Origin: Fusobacterium varium | GTDB taxonomy: Bacteria; Fusobacteriota; Fusobacteriia; Fusobacteriales; Fusobacteriaceae | Assembly: GCA_002356455.1 (NCBI GenBank) | Contig: AP017968.1 | Coordinates: forward strand, 186,001 to 250,000 | Direction of reading: 5' to 3' | Length of the DNA stretch: 64,000 bases | Part shown: piece after piece, positions 17,806-27,426 of the stretch | How positions within the stretch are numbered: the first letter of the stretch is position 1 | Layout of the letters: the number at the start of each line of letters is the position of its first letter | Program-made: the position numbers and the translations under genes | The notes under the pieces: generated by a model | Database searches by the model: none | What the model was told of the DNA's origin: nothing | What the model saw: the letters and a program-made list of their open reading frames with translations, nothing else

Positions 17806-18606
17806 ATGAAAAAAGTGATAATTTTTATACTTTTTATATTACATACAATGCTGTTTTCTGAAAATTTGATAATTAAAAATGGTAAAACTATAGAAAGTAG
17901 ATTTCTTACTCCAAAAGGATATGAAAGAGAAAAATATTCAGAAGATTCATTTGGTACTTATTTAAGAAATTTAAATTTAAAAGAGATGGGCGCTCCAGTA
18001 TTACTATATGATGGAAGAAGAAAATTTATAGAATCTCATATTTCAGTAATAGATATGCCTATTTTATCTCAAGATTTGATTCAATGTGCTGATGCTGTTA
18101 TAAAACTGAGAGCAGAATATTTATACAGCAAAAAAGATTATAATAAAATATTATTTAATTTGACAAATGGAATGGAAGTTCCATTTTCAAAATTTATAAA
18201 GGGAGAAAGGGTTAAAGTAAATGGAAATAAAACTACATGGGTAAAAGGAAATTATAAGGCAGGGTCTGGAAGAGAAGTATTCGAAGAATATCTTAAATTT
18301 ATATATACATATGCAGGAACTCTTTCATTATCAAAAGAAATGAAAGCAGCAGATGTTAAAGATATAGAGATAGGAGATGTTTTTATACAAGGCGGTTCAC
18401 CAGGACATGCTGTAATAGTAACAGATATAGCTGTAAATAAAGAAACAGGTGAAAAAATAATGATATTAGCGCAAAGTTATATGCCTTCCCAGGAACTTCA
18501 TGTTTTAAAAAGTATTTCATTTATATCTCCATGGTATAAAGTAGAGGATGCCAAGCTTATAACACCAGAGTGGCTATTTGAAAAAGGAAGTTTAAAAAAA
18601 TGGTAA
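17806..18606 (+). CDS. Exported DUF4846 family protein
   Basis: A 266-residue protein with a signal peptide (MKKVIIFILFILHTMLFS, about 18 residues). The mature part matches the DUF4846 pattern as I know it: a start like TIESRFLTPKGYEREKY, GSFGTYLRNL-type segment (here DSFGTYLRNLNLKEMG), QCADAVIKLRAEYLY and GDVFIQGGSPGHAVIVTDIA, and an end with AQSYMPSQELHVL and PWY. The GGSPGHAV stretch with conserved Cys and His residues resembles a papain/NlpC-like hydrolase core, but no activity is known to me. It starts 170 bases after the previous gene behind AAAGGGGGAAGC. No neighbour indicates a role. Confidence 0.8.
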   Translation: MKKVIIFILFILHTMLFSENLIIKNGKTIESRFLTPKGYEREKYSEDSFGTYLRNLNLKEMGAPVLLYDGRRKFIESHISVIDMPILSQDLIQCADAVIKLRAEYLYSKKDYNKILFNLTNGMEVPFSKFIKGERVKVNGNKTTWVKGNYKAGSGREVFEEYLKFIYTYAGTLSLSKEMKAADVKDIEIGDVFIQGGSPGHAVIVTDIAVNKETGEKIMILAQSYMPSQELHVLKSISFISPWYKVEDAKLITPEWLFEKGSLKKW

Positions 18607-18679
18607 GATATAATTTTTTTGAAAATTAGAATTATTAAAAAATATATAGGGTTAAAGAAAATAATAAGGGGAAGATAAA

Positions 18680-19291
18680 ATGAAATATTTATTACAAGGT
18701 TTTACAATGGGACTGGCATATGTAGCTCCTATAGGATTGCAGAATTTATTTGTTATAAATACAGCTCTTACGCAAAAAAGAAGCAGAGCATTTATAACTG
18801 CATTTATTGTTATATTTTTTGATATAACACTTGCATTAGCGTGTTTTTTTGGAATAGGCAGCATAATGGAAAAGTCAAAACTTTTAGAAATGGGAATACT
18901 TTTTATAGGAAGTCTTATTATTGTCTATATAGGTATAGGTCTTTTAAAAGCAAAGGGAACATTGAATAATTCTGCAGATGTAAATATTTCTTTAATAAAA
19001 GTTGTAACTACAGCTTGTGTAGTTACATGGTTTAACCCACAGGCTATTATTGATGGAACTATGATGCTTGGAGCCTTTAGGGCTTCTCTTCCCAAAGAGG
19101 AAGGATTAAAATTTATATTAGGAGTAGCCTTTGCATCATGTATATGGTTTATAGGAATGACAATTTTTATAAATTGTTTTAGCAATAAAATTACAGAAAA
19201 GATATTAAGAATCATAAATATTATATGTGGTACAGTTATAATATTTTATGGAATAAAATTATTTTATAATTTTATTCGAATAGTGATTTAA
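18680..19291 (+). CDS. LysE/ArgO family amino acid exporter
   Basis: A 203-residue inner-membrane protein with about six membrane spans. The LysE signature is seen at the N-terminus (GFTMGLAYVAPIGLQNLFVINTAL, with the conserved P and GxQ) and in the central WFNPQAIIDGTMMLGAF. The family exports basic or other amino acids down the proton/sodium gradient. The ATG follows AAGGGGAAG. It starts 73 bases after the DUF4846 gene and ends at a bidirectional terminator. The substrate, possibly arginine or lysine by family, is not resolved. Confidence 0.88.
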   Translation: MKYLLQGFTMGLAYVAPIGLQNLFVINTALTQKRSRAFITAFIVIFFDITLALACFFGIGSIMEKSKLLEMGILFIGSLIIVYIGIGLLKAKGTLNNSADVNISLIKVVTTACVVTWFNPQAIIDGTMMLGAFRASLPKEEGLKFILGVAFASCIWFIGMTIFINCFSNKITEKILRIINIICGTVIIFYGIKLFYNFIRIVI

Positions 19292-19305
19292 TAAATTTGA
19301 CAAAA

Positions 19306-19339
19306 AATAAAAGAAGGGACAAAACTCCCTTCTTTTATT
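19306..19339. terminator. Bidirectional terminator between lysE-type and flavodoxin-like genes
   Basis: AAAAGAAGGGA (19309-19319) and TCCCTTCTTTT (19326-19336) form an 11-bp stem with A- and T-tracts on both sides. Confidence 0.85.
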
Positions 19340-19349
19340 GTATTTAGTA

Positions 19350-20213
19350 TTATTTATCAATAAAAGTTTTTTTTAGAGAAGAACTTAAATCTTCTCTTAG
19401 TTTTTCAATTTCTTTAGAATAATTTTCAGAAAGATTTTTAGGATATCTGTCATTCATAAATCTACCATAATTATCCATTCCCCACCAATCAGCAAGGTCG
19501 TCATCAAAAACTTTATAAGCTTTCATATATGAATTCCATTTTTCATCAGATATTCCAACACCATTTCCAATAAATCCTCTTCCACCACCAAGAAATCCAC
19601 AATTCATAATAGTGAAAAGACCTTTTCCTTTTAACAGCCCTCTTAATCCATTATTATCTGCTGTATAGGCAAATTCTTTAGCAAAAACCCTCTCTTGATA
19701 TCCTTTAACAATAGAAGTGGCACTATCATGCCAATTGGGATATACAAAAATAATATAATCAGCCTGAGTTACAAGTTTTTGCTCTTCAGCCACATCTTTT
19801 GCAGGCTTTCCTATCCCATCTTTTTGGTAATAAAATTCATTTAAAGTAAGAACAGGTTTCCATTTCATTTTATAAAGATCACGCATAGTTACTTCTATTC
19901 CATTTTCTTCAAAGAATCTCATTGCAGTATATGCCATATCAAAAGTGACACTATTGTGTCTAGGGTCTCCTACTACAAATAAAGCTTTTTTATTTTTTGA
20001 TTCAGTAAATCCTTTGGGAATATATTCTTTTATTATCGCAGCAGGAATTACAGATGCTGATGTTATTCCATCTATATTTTTCATATCTATATCTGCTGGA
20101 ATGACATTTGAAGCTCCAGCTTTTATATCAGCAGAAGGTTCATTTATTTTTCTCAGAGTAAGCGTTGCACCAGTCAATAAAAGTACAGCAATAAGGACAT
20201 GAGTTCTTTTCAT
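19350..20213 (-). CDS. Exported flavodoxin-fold (NAD(P)H dehydrogenase/quinone type) protein
   Basis: A 287-residue protein with an N-terminal hydrophobic segment (RTHVLIAVLLLTGATLTL), a roughly 50-residue linker, and a Flavodoxin_2-type domain: KKALFVVGDPRHNSVTFDMA (phosphate loop region), then DYIIFVYPNWHDSATSIVKGYQERVF and LLKGKGLFTIMNCGF. Cytosolic relatives (MdaB/KefF type) are FMN/FAD quinone reductases. An N-terminal anchor or signal would place this one outside the cytoplasm, which is unusual. The segment ADIDMKNIDGITSASV in the linker resembles an FMN-binding-type DxxSGAS/T site region of exported flavoproteins, but I cannot confirm covalent flavinylation. It starts 15 bases after the upstream gene, so the two are an operon. 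Confidence 0.72.
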   Translation of the reverse strand: MKRTHVLIAVLLLTGATLTLRKINEPSADIKAGASNVIPADIDMKNIDGITSASVIPAAIIKEYIPKGFTESKNKKALFVVGDPRHNSVTFDMAYTAMRFFEENGIEVTMRDLYKMKWKPVLTLNEFYYQKDGIGKPAKDVAEEQKLVTQADYIIFVYPNWHDSATSIVKGYQERVFAKEFAYTADNNGLRGLLKGKGLFTIMNCGFLGGGRGFIGNGVGISDEKWNSYMKAYKVFDDDLADWWGMDNYGRFMNDRYPKNLSENYSKEIEKLREDLSSSLKKTFIDK

Positions 20214-20228
20214 TTACAATATCTCCTT

Positions 20229-21275
20229 TTAATTTTTTTCTAAAATTAAGTTTTTATCATTTATATTTTTATCAAGTCTAAATAATGGTGTTTTAAATCT
20301 TTTGTAATTTGGGTCAGATATAGAGATGAATACATCTTTGTCTCCCTCTATTCCGTTGAATTCATAATATCCATTTTCATTAGAGAGAACAGTGGAAATT
20401 TTGTTGATATCTTCATCATGAAGAGTAACTGGGATATTTATTAAAGCTTTTACCCCATCTGTAACTACACCTTCTACATTAAATTTAGACTTATTTAATA
20501 TTATTTCTAAATTAGTAATAGAAGATTGCCTGTCAATTTTTCTTATAAGCCCATTTTGGATAAAGCCATTTTTTTTACATATAAGAGTAACTATTCCAGC
20601 ATCTACCCTTTTTCTAAATTTTCCAAACTCGTCTGTTTCTATTTTAGAAGTTTCAGTACCATTTTTTACAGTTATTTCAGCTTTAGATATTGGACTTCCT
20701 TTTTCATCAATTACTCTTCCCTCAATGAAACTTGAAATTTCATGAAGATTTATAATAATGTTATAGGGCTTGCCTGTTGAATAAAATTGATAAACAAGAG
20801 CATTTTTTTTGTCCAATGAATACCCAAATTTATTAGTTTTTATCCTATATTCTCCTTTTGGAATATAAGCAGTGAATTTTCCCAAGAAATCTGTTGTAAC
20901 TGTATATCCTTTATTTCTGCTGTTTATAAAAGAGATTTCAGTTCCACCTATATTCATATTATCAGCCTGTACAGTGCCAGTCACTATAACAGTATCAGCC
21001 TTTGAAAATTTGATAGAAAAATTATTTTCCTTCTTAATATCAATACTTTTTTCAATGGGAGCATATTCTGGTGAAGTGAATAAAAAAATGTATTCACCAT
21101 CTTTTAATGAAAATTTAGCTTCTCCATTAAAAAAATCCATACTTCTAGTTTCTTTATCACCAAGTTTATAATATTTTACATTACCTTTTAATGTATTAAA
21201 TTTTATAGAGATATCTCTAGAAAAAGAGCTAATTGTTAAAAAAAGCAAAAGAAAAAAGGATGTTAATTTCAGCAT
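20229..21275 (-). CDS. Exported protein with repeated carboxypeptidase-regulatory-like domains
   Basis: A 348-residue protein with a signal peptide (KLTSFFLLLFLTISSFSRD) and several beta-sandwich repeats: a first one around IKFNTLKGNVKYYKL, then VTGTVQADNMNIGGTEISF, IEGRVIDEKGSPISKAEITV with TDEFGKFRKRV, and VEGVVTDGVKALINIPVTL with NENGYYEF. These are CarboxypepD_reg/peptidase-associated folds, usually structural or binding modules. I chose ATG 21275, which follows GGAGGAAAAC; the longer frame begins within that site. The first gene of a two-gene minus-strand operon with the exported flavodoxin-like protein. No enzymatic domain is visible; a cell-envelope partner role is inference. Confidence 0.72.
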   Translation of the reverse strand: MLKLTSFFLLLFLTISSFSRDISIKFNTLKGNVKYYKLGDKETRSMDFFNGEAKFSLKDGEYIFLFTSPEYAPIEKSIDIKKENNFSIKFSKADTVIVTGTVQADNMNIGGTEISFINSRNKGYTVTTDFLGKFTAYIPKGEYRIKTNKFGYSLDKKNALVYQFYSTGKPYNIIINLHEISSFIEGRVIDEKGSPISKAEITVKNGTETSKIETDEFGKFRKRVDAGIVTLICKKNGFIQNGLIRKIDRQSSITNLEIILNKSKFNVEGVVTDGVKALINIPVTLHDEDINKISTVLSNENGYYEFNGIEGDKDVFISISDPNYKRFKTPLFRLDKNINDKNLILEKN

Positions 21276-21478
21276 GTTTTCCTCCATAAATATAATTCTA
21301 TATAATTTTTTTATATTAAAAAATATTTTATTTAAATAAGTACTTTGATTGAATTTATTATAGCATTTTTTTATATTATTCTAAACTTAAAGTTTTTTTC
21401 TTTTAATCGTTTTGTATTTAAAAAGTATTAGATATATGATATAATCACAAGTAAAAGTGTATTATCAAGGAGAGAAAA

Positions 21479-22042
21479 ATGAGTGAGAATATTATTGATA
21501 AGAAAAACAGTACAAAAATTAATTTTTTAAAAACTCTAGCTGGAAAAAGCTTATATCTTGATGAGTTTAAAGAAAATGTTATACTTGCTCTCACAAAAAA
21601 ACAGGTTATGTCTGGGATAATTTACACTGAAGTTATAGATGAGATGAAAAAAGAAGGAACTGCTTGTATAAAGATGAGAAGAGATGTTCCTCTCAAAGAT
21701 TTTAATCCCTATATAATGGAGGCAGAGAAAGCAGGTATTCGGTATACATTGGTAGATGCTTTAGATATGAAAGGGGATATAGTTTTAGTTGTTGTTTCAA
21801 AAGAACCTATAGATAACGAAAATAGAGAAGTAATAGTGGAAGATGAGGAGGAAAAATTCAGAAAAGCAGGATTGAGTGAAGAATATCCTAAACATTTAGG
21901 AGAAAAGTTATGCTCAAAACATTACAAGATGCTTTCTGAAAAAATGCCATCATACAAAGGTAAGTTTGAAGAACTTAATTTATTAGACAGATTATTAGGA
22001 AGAACATGTCCTATATGCAGAAAAGAAAAGGAGAAGGATTAA
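21479..22042 (+). CDS. DUF1694 (YueI-like) family protein with C-terminal zinc-ribbon-like Cys motif
   Basis: A 187-residue cytosolic protein. Residues ~15-115 match DUF1694: [56 protein letters not shown]. Bacillus YueI has little beyond this. Here a further ~70 residues end in LCSKHYKML...[12 protein letters not shown], a CxxH plus CxxC pattern that could bind zinc. The function of the family is not established to me. It starts after AAGGAGAG, and its stop lies four bases before murA, heading a murA-rlmB-sigma operon. Confidence 0.75.
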   Translation: MSENIIDKKNSTKINFLKTLAGKSLYLDEFKENVILALTKKQVMSGIIYTEVIDEMKKEGTACIKMRRDVPLKDFNPYIMEAEKAGIRYTLVDALDMKGDIVLVVVSKEPIDNENREVIVEDEEEKFRKAGLSEEYPKHLGEKLCSKHYKMLSEKMPSYKGKFEELNLLDRLLGRTCPICRKEKEKD

Positions 22043-22046
22043 GTCA

Positions 22047-23315
22047 ATGGTAGAAGCATTCAAAGTAACAGGTGGAAAAGAAATCTCAGGAGTATTGGAA
22101 GTAGAAGGATCAAAAAATGCAGCTCTTCCTATAATGATTGCAACACTTATAGAGAAAGGAACATATATTTTAAGAAATGTACCTAATCTAATGGATATAA
22201 GAACACTGGTTAAATTATTAGAAAGTCTTGGATTGGAAATAGAAAAATTGGATGATCATTCATATAAAATTGTAAACAATGGGCTTACCAATTTAGTGGC
22301 AGGATATGAGCTTGTAAAAAAAATGAGAGCTTCTTTTCTTGTGATGGGGGCAATGCTTGCACATGAAAAAAAAGCTAGAGTATCTCTTCCAGGAGGATGT
22401 GCTATTGGAGCTAGACCTGTGGATCTTCATTTAAAAGGATTTGAATCTCTTGGAGTAAAACTTACAATAGATCATGGTTATGTAGATGCTGAGGCTGAGG
22501 AATTAAAAGGTGGGATAATAATTCTTGATTTTCCAAGTGTAGGGGCTACAGAAAATATAATAATGGCTGCTGTAAAAGCCAAAGGGAAAACTATTCTTGA
22601 AAATGCAGCAAGAGAACCTGAAATAGAAGATCTTTGCTATTTTTTAAATGATATGGGAGCTAAAATAGCTGGAATAGGAACTAGCAGATTAGAAATAGAA
22701 GGTGTTGAAAAATTATTTCCATGTGAACATACAATAATACCTGATAGAATAGTTGCAGGAACATTCATAATAGCTTCTGTAATGTTTGATGGTAAAATAG
22801 AAGTAAAAGGAGTAGTTAAAGAACACTTGGGAAGTTTTCTTATGAAATTGGATGAAATGGGAGTGAAATTTGATATAGAAGGAGACAGATTAAAAGTATT
22901 ATCGAAACTCTCTGATTTAAAACCAGTAAAAGTAACTACTATGCCTCATCCAGGATTTGCAACAGATCTTCAGTCACCTATAATGACATTGATGTCTTTA
23001 GCAAATGGAACAAGTGAAATTAAAGAAACTATATTTGAAAATAGATTTATGCATGTTCCTGAATTAAATAGAATGGGGGCAAAAATAGATATAAACAGCA
23101 GTTCTGCAACTATAACTGGAGTTGGAAATTTTTCTTCAGCAGAAGTTATGGCAAGCGATTTAAGAGCAGGAGCAAGTCTTATACTTGCAGCATTAAAAGC
23201 TGATGGAGTAAGTATTATAAATAGGATATACCATGTTGACAGAGGATATGAAAATCTTGATCTGAAACTAAAAAAAATTGGGGCAGATATAGAGAGAATC
23301 AAAGCAGAAATATAA
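22047..23315 (+). CDS. murA: UDP-N-acetylglucosamine 1-carboxyvinyltransferase
   Basis: First committed step of peptidoglycan synthesis: transfers enolpyruvate from PEP to UDP-GlcNAc in the cytosol. The 422-residue protein has the substrate-binding K23-N24 pair ([11 protein letters not shown]), the catalytic loop with C118 ([16 protein letters not shown]) that fosfomycin alkylates in susceptible enzymes, and the C-terminal [13 protein letters not shown] motif. A Cys rather than Asp at 118 predicts fosfomycin sensitivity of the enzyme itself. The ATG at 22047 lies four bases after the DUF1694 stop, with AAGGAGAAGGATT overlapping the end of that gene, so translation is probably coupled. Confidence 0.97.
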   Translation: MVEAFKVTGGKEISGVLEVEGSKNAALPIMIATLIEKGTYILRNVPNLMDIRTLVKLLESLGLEIEKLDDHSYKIVNNGLTNLVAGYELVKKMRASFLVMGAMLAHEKKARVSLPGGCAIGARPVDLHLKGFESLGVKLTIDHGYVDAEAEELKGGIIILDFPSVGATENIIMAAVKAKGKTILENAAREPEIEDLCYFLNDMGAKIAGIGTSRLEIEGVEKLFPCEHTIIPDRIVAGTFIIASVMFDGKIEVKGVVKEHLGSFLMKLDEMGVKFDIEGDRLKVLSKLSDLKPVKVTTMPHPGFATDLQSPIMTLMSLANGTSEIKETIFENRFMHVPELNRMGAKIDINSSSATITGVGNFSSAEVMASDLRAGASLILAALKADGVSIINRIYHVDRGYENLDLKLKKIGADIERIKAEI

Positions 23316-23331
23316 TAAATTTGGAGGATAA

Positions 23332-24039
23332 ATGGAGAGAATCATAGGAGTTAATCCTGTAATTGAAGTATTGCAAAATAAAGAAAAAAATATTGAAAAA
23401 TTAGAAATGTTTAAAGGAAATAAAGATGAAAAACTTAATAGAATAAAAAAACTTGCATCTGAAAGAAATGTAAAAATATTCTATACAGACAAGAAAATAG
23501 AAAATTCTCAAGGAGTAGCTGTATATATCAGTGAGTATGATTATTATGTAGAATTTGGAGAATTTTTAGAGAAAATAGCTCCTATGGAAAAATCAATTGT
23601 CCTCATTTTAGATGAAATACAAGATCCTAGAAATTTTGGTGCTTTAATAAGAAGTGCAGAAGTATTTGGAGTAAAAGGGATAATAATCCCAGAAAGAAAT
23701 GCAGTAAGAGTAAATGAAACGGTGGTTAAAACTTCTACTGGGGCAATAGAACATGTAGATATAGTGAAAGTAACAAATATATCAGAAGCTTTGCTTAAAT
23801 TAAAAAAATTGGATTATTGGGTATATGGAGCAGAAGGAGAGGGCAGTAAAGATTATTCAAAAGAGAAATATCCAAGCAGAACGGCCCTTGTTCTTGGAAG
23901 TGAAGGGAATGGAATAAGAAAAAAAGTAAAAGAAAACTGTGATGTCTTGATAAAAATACCTATGTATGGAAAGATAAATTCTTTAAATGTATCAGTAGCA
24001 GGAGGAATAATTCTTTCTGAAATAGTAAAATCATTCTAA
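23332..24039 (+). CDS. rlmB: 23S rRNA (guanosine-2'-O-)-methyltransferase, SpoU/TrmH family
   Basis: SpoU-type SAM-dependent 2'-O-methyltransferase, 235 residues. An N-terminal substrate-binding domain (GVNPVIEVLQNKEKNIEKL) is followed by the knotted catalytic domain with motif 1 (LDEIQDPRNFGALIRSAEVFG), motif 2 (LVLGSEGNGIRKKVKENCD) and motif 3 (IPMYGKINSLNVSVAGGI). The motifs fit RlmB, which modifies G2251 of 23S rRNA, but other TrmH-group members are possible. It starts 16 bases after murA behind TTGGAGGATAA, in the same operon. Confidence 0.9.
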   Translation: MERIIGVNPVIEVLQNKEKNIEKLEMFKGNKDEKLNRIKKLASERNVKIFYTDKKIENSQGVAVYISEYDYYVEFGEFLEKIAPMEKSIVLILDEIQDPRNFGALIRSAEVFGVKGIIIPERNAVRVNETVVKTSTGAIEHVDIVKVTNISEALLKLKKLDYWVYGAEGEGSKDYSKEKYPSRTALVLGSEGNGIRKKVKENCDVLIKIPMYGKINSLNVSVAGGIILSEIVKSF

Positions 24040-24065
24040 AGAGGACACACAGGAGAGGGAAAGAA

Positions 24066-24680
24066 ATGGCTATCGAGTTGGTAAATGAAGATGTGATAAA
24101 ACAAGCTCAACTGGGCGATCAGGAATCTATTAATATAATATTAAAAGAATATAAAAATCTTATATATCTTAATGTAAGAAATTATTTCATAATAGGAGCA
24201 GAGCAAGATGACCTTCTGCAAGAAGGAACTATTGGACTCCTTAAAGCATTGAAAGCTTATCAAAAAGGGAAATCTTCATTTAAAACTTTTGCAATGATCT
24301 GTATAAGAAGGCAAATATTAACAGCAGTAAAAGCATCAAATACGCAAAAAAATACTGCTCTTAATCTTGCGTCTGGGAATTATATAGATTGTGATGGAGG
24401 AAAAGAAATAGAGTATAATAAAGGACTGCAATCTTATGTAAATTATGATCCTGAAGAAATATTTCTTACTAAAGAAAAATTGAATAATTTTAAATCTTTT
24501 GTAAATGAGAATTTTAGTTCTTTTGAGAAAGAAGTTTTTGATTATATGATAAAAGGCTATTCATATAGAGAAATAGCAGATGAGTTGAATAAAAGCTTGA
24601 AGACAATAGATAATAGTTTTCAAAGAATAAAAAGAAAAAGTGAACTTTGGATAAATAGCTATCAAGAAAAACATGGATAA
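24066..24680 (+). CDS. RNA polymerase sigma factor, SigH-like
   Basis: A 204-residue sigma-70-family protein: region 2 (DQESINIILKEYKNLIYLNVRNYF, DDLLQEGTIGLLKALKAYQ) and a C-terminal region 4 helix-turn-helix (EKEVFDYMIKGYSYREIADELNKSLKTIDNSFQRIKRK). Region 3 is short, as in the SigH/Spo0H group rather than the vegetative factor. The gene order rlmB-sigH is also common in Firmicutes (there between rlmB/NYN proteins and secE/nusG). Target promoters cannot be named. The ATG follows AGGAGAGGGAAAGA, 26 bases after rlmB. Confidence 0.85.
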   Translation: MAIELVNEDVIKQAQLGDQESINIILKEYKNLIYLNVRNYFIIGAEQDDLLQEGTIGLLKALKAYQKGKSSFKTFAMICIRRQILTAVKASNTQKNTALNLASGNYIDCDGGKEIEYNKGLQSYVNYDPEEIFLTKEKLNNFKSFVNENFSSFEKEVFDYMIKGYSYREIADELNKSLKTIDNSFQRIKRKSELWINSYQEKHG

Positions 24681-24761
24681 TTAAATTTTCTATTGTTATA
24701 GAGATTTAAATATGATATATTGAATTGGAATATATAAAAGTAAATGGCAGAGGTGAGATTT

Positions 24762-27371
24762 TTGAGAGAGTATGATTTTAAAGAAGTAGAAGCTAAGTGG
24801 CAAAAAAAATGGGCAGATGGAAATATTTTCAAAACTGAGAACAGTGTTCATGGAAAAGAGAATTATTATGTGCTCGAGATGCTCCCTTATCCTTCTGGAA
24901 AACTTCATGTGGGACATGCCAGAAACTATACTATAGGAGATGTTATATCTAGATACAAAAGAATGAAGGGATATAATGTTTTACATCCTATGGGATGGGA
25001 TTCTTTTGGATTGCCAGCAGAAAATGCTGCTATTCAAAATGGAGCACATCCAGCAGTATGGACTAAGTCTAATATTGAAAATATGAAAAGACAGTTAAAG
25101 ATGCTAGGGTTTTCATATGACTGGGAAAGAGAAATAGCTTCATATACACCTGAATATTATAGATGGAATCAATGGATATTTAAAAGATTATATGAAAAAG
25201 GATTAATTTATAAGAAGAAGTCACTTGTAAACTGGTGCCCAGATTGTAATACAGTTCTAGCTAATGAACAAGTAGAAGATGGAAAATGCTGGAGGCATAG
25301 TAAAACTTCTGTTATTCAAAAAGAATTAGAACAATGGTTCTTTAAAATAACGGATTATGCTGATGAATTGTTAGAGGGACATAAAGAAATAAAAGATGGA
25401 TGGCCTGAAAAGGTACTTACAATGCAAAAAAACTGGATTGGAAAATCTTATGGAACAGAGATTGTTTTTACTGTTGAGGAAACAGGAGAAAAGCTCCCAA
25501 TGTTTACAACAAGAATAGATACAATATATGGAGTATCTTATTGTGTAGTAGCACCTGAGCATCCTATAGTTTCTGAAATAATTAAAACAAATCCAGAAAT
25601 AAAAGCAGCAGTACAGGAAATGAAAAATACTGATTTAATAGAAAGATCAGCAGAAGGAAGAGAAAAAAGAGGAGTGTTTACAGGATGGCATGTAATAAAT
25701 CCTGTAACAAAAGAAAAAGTACAATTATGGGTAGCTGACTATGTTCTTATGAATTATGGTACAGGAGCAGTTATGGCAGTTCCTTCGCATGATGAAAGAG
25801 ATTTTGCTTTTGCTAAGAAATATAATCTTCCTTTAAAAGTAGTAATAAATCCTGTGGATAAAGAAACTAAAAAAGAAGTGATTTTAGAAGCAGATAAAAT
25901 GACAGAAGCATTTACAGAAATGGGAATAATGACTAATTCAGGAAAATTTAATGGAATTTCTTCAAAAAAAGCTCTTACTGATATAGCTGTATTTGTGGAA
26001 GAAAATGGATATGGAACAAGAACTATAAAATATAGATTAAAAGATTGGGGAGTATCAAGACAGAGATATTGGGGAACACCTATCCCAGCATTATATTGTG
26101 AAAAATGTGGTACTGTTATGGAAAAAGATGAAAATCTTCCAGTAACACTTCCTGAAGATGTTTCATTTTCTGGAACAGGAAATCCACTTGAAACTTCAGA
26201 AAGTTTCAAACACGCAGTATGTCCAATATGTGGCGGACCTGCAAAAAGAGATACTGATACAATGGATACATTTGTAGATTCATCTTGGTATTTCTTAAGA
26301 TATTGTGACCCTAAAAATACAAATTTACCATTTGATAAGAATATTGTAGATGGCTGGTTTCCAGTAGATCAATATATAGGTGGAATAGAACATGCTGTAA
26401 TGCATTTGCTTTATGCAAGATTTTTCCATAAAGTATTGAGAGATATGGGATTACTTTCATCTAATGAACCTTTTAAAAGACTTTTAACACAAGGAATGGT
26501 ATTAGGAGCTTCTTACTATTCAAATAATGAAAACAGATTTCTTTATGCAGAAGAAGTGGAAATTAAAGGAGAAAAGGTATATTCTAAAGTAACTGGGGAA
26601 GAACTTATTAGTAAAATAGAAAAGATGTCTAAATCAAAAAATAATGGAGTAGATCCTGAAGAGATGGTAGAAAAATATGGGGCAGATACTACTAGATTAT
26701 TTATAATGTTTGCTGCACCACCTGAAAAAGAACTTGAATGGAATGAGAATGGTCTGGCAGGAGCATACAGATTTCTTACTAAAATCTGGAGAATGGTAAT
26801 GGAACATAAAGAAAATATGGAGTTTGGAGAAATAAATCTTAATGCTGTAAGCAGAGAGGATAAAGCCCTTATTATTAAATTAAATCAAACTATAAAAAAA
26901 GTAACTGAATCTATAGAAAATGATTACCATTTTAATACTTCTATAGCAGCCACTATGGAACTCATAAATGAAACGCAAGACTTTAAAACAAATGTCATAG
27001 AAGCAGGAAAAGCAACTTCTGAGTCTAGAAAAATATTTGGTGAAGTGGCAAGAAACATTATTTTAATGCTTTCACCATTTACACCTCATTTTTGCGATGA
27101 TTTATGGGAAGAAATGGGAAATAAAGGATATCTTTTCAATGAAGCATGGCCTACTTTTAAAGAAGAGCTTACAATATCTTCGGATGTGGTTATAGCTGTG
27201 CAGGTGAATGGAAAAGTAAGAGGAACTGTAGAAGTAGAAAGAGGAACTTCTAAAGAAATAGTTGAAAAGTTAGCTTTAGAAATAGAAAATGTTAAAAAAC
27301 ACATAGAAGGAAAGACTCTAGTAAAAGTTATAGTTGTTCCAGAAAAAATAGTCAATATAGTAGTAAAATAA
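24762..27371 (+). CDS. leuS: Leucyl-tRNA synthetase
   Basis: Class I synthetase charging tRNA-Leu, about 870 residues. It has the HIGH motif (PYPSGKLHVGHARNYTIGD), a CP1 editing domain with TTRIDTIYG (TTRxD motif), a zinc-type CxxC...CxxC insertion (CEKCGT..., CPICGG), the KMSKS loop (KMSKSKNNGVDP) and a C-terminal anticodon-binding/C-terminal domain. I favour a TTG start at 24762, five to six bases after AGAGGTGA, giving the usual N-terminus xREYDFKEVEAKW; the ATG at 24744 lies before the Shine-Dalgarno. It begins 81 bases after the sigma factor and ends at a strong terminator. Confidence 0.97.
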   Translation: MREYDFKEVEAKWQKKWADGNIFKTENSVHGKENYYVLEMLPYPSGKLHVGHARNYTIGDVISRYKRMKGYNVLHPMGWDSFGLPAENAAIQNGAHPAVWTKSNIENMKRQLKMLGFSYDWEREIASYTPEYYRWNQWIFKRLYEKGLIYKKKSLVNWCPDCNTVLANEQVEDGKCWRHSKTSVIQKELEQWFFKITDYADELLEGHKEIKDGWPEKVLTMQKNWIGKSYGTEIVFTVEETGEKLPMFTTRIDTIYGVSYCVVAPEHPIVSEIIKTNPEIKAAVQEMKNTDLIERSAEGREKRGVFTGWHVINPVTKEKVQLWVADYVLMNYGTGAVMAVPSHDERDFAFAKKYNLPLKVVINPVDKETKKEVILEADKMTEAFTEMGIMTNSGKFNGISSKKALTDIAVFVEENGYGTRTIKYRLKDWGVSRQRYWGTPIPALYCEKCGTVMEKDENLPVTLPEDVSFSGTGNPLETSESFKHAVCPICGGPAKRDTDTMDTFVDSSWYFLRYCDPKNTNLPFDKNIVDGWFPVDQYIGGIEHAVMHLLYARFFHKVLRDMGLLSSNEPFKRLLTQGMVLGASYYSNNENRFLYAEEVEIKGEKVYSKVTGEELISKIEKMSKSKNNGVDPEEMVEKYGADTTRLFIMFAAPPEKELEWNENGLAGAYRFLTKIWRMVMEHKENMEFGEINLNAVSREDKALIIKLNQTIKKVTESIENDYHFNTSIAATMELINETQDFKTNVIEAGKATSESRKIFGEVARNIILMLSPFTPHFCDDLWEEMGNKGYLFNEAWPTFKEELTISSDVVIAVQVNGKVRGTVEVERGTSKEIVEKLALEIENVKKHIEGKTLVKVIVVPEKIVNIVVK

Positions 27372-27380
27372 TTTTAAGAA

Positions 27381-27426
27381 AACTGGTTTTAGGAATAGAA
27401 GATTACTCCTAAAACCAGTTTTTATA
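27381..27426 (+). terminator. Terminator after leuS
   Basis: AACTGGTTTTAGGA and TCCTAAAACCAGTT (27381-27420) form a perfect 14-bp stem with a 12-base loop, followed by a T-run. Confidence 0.9.
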
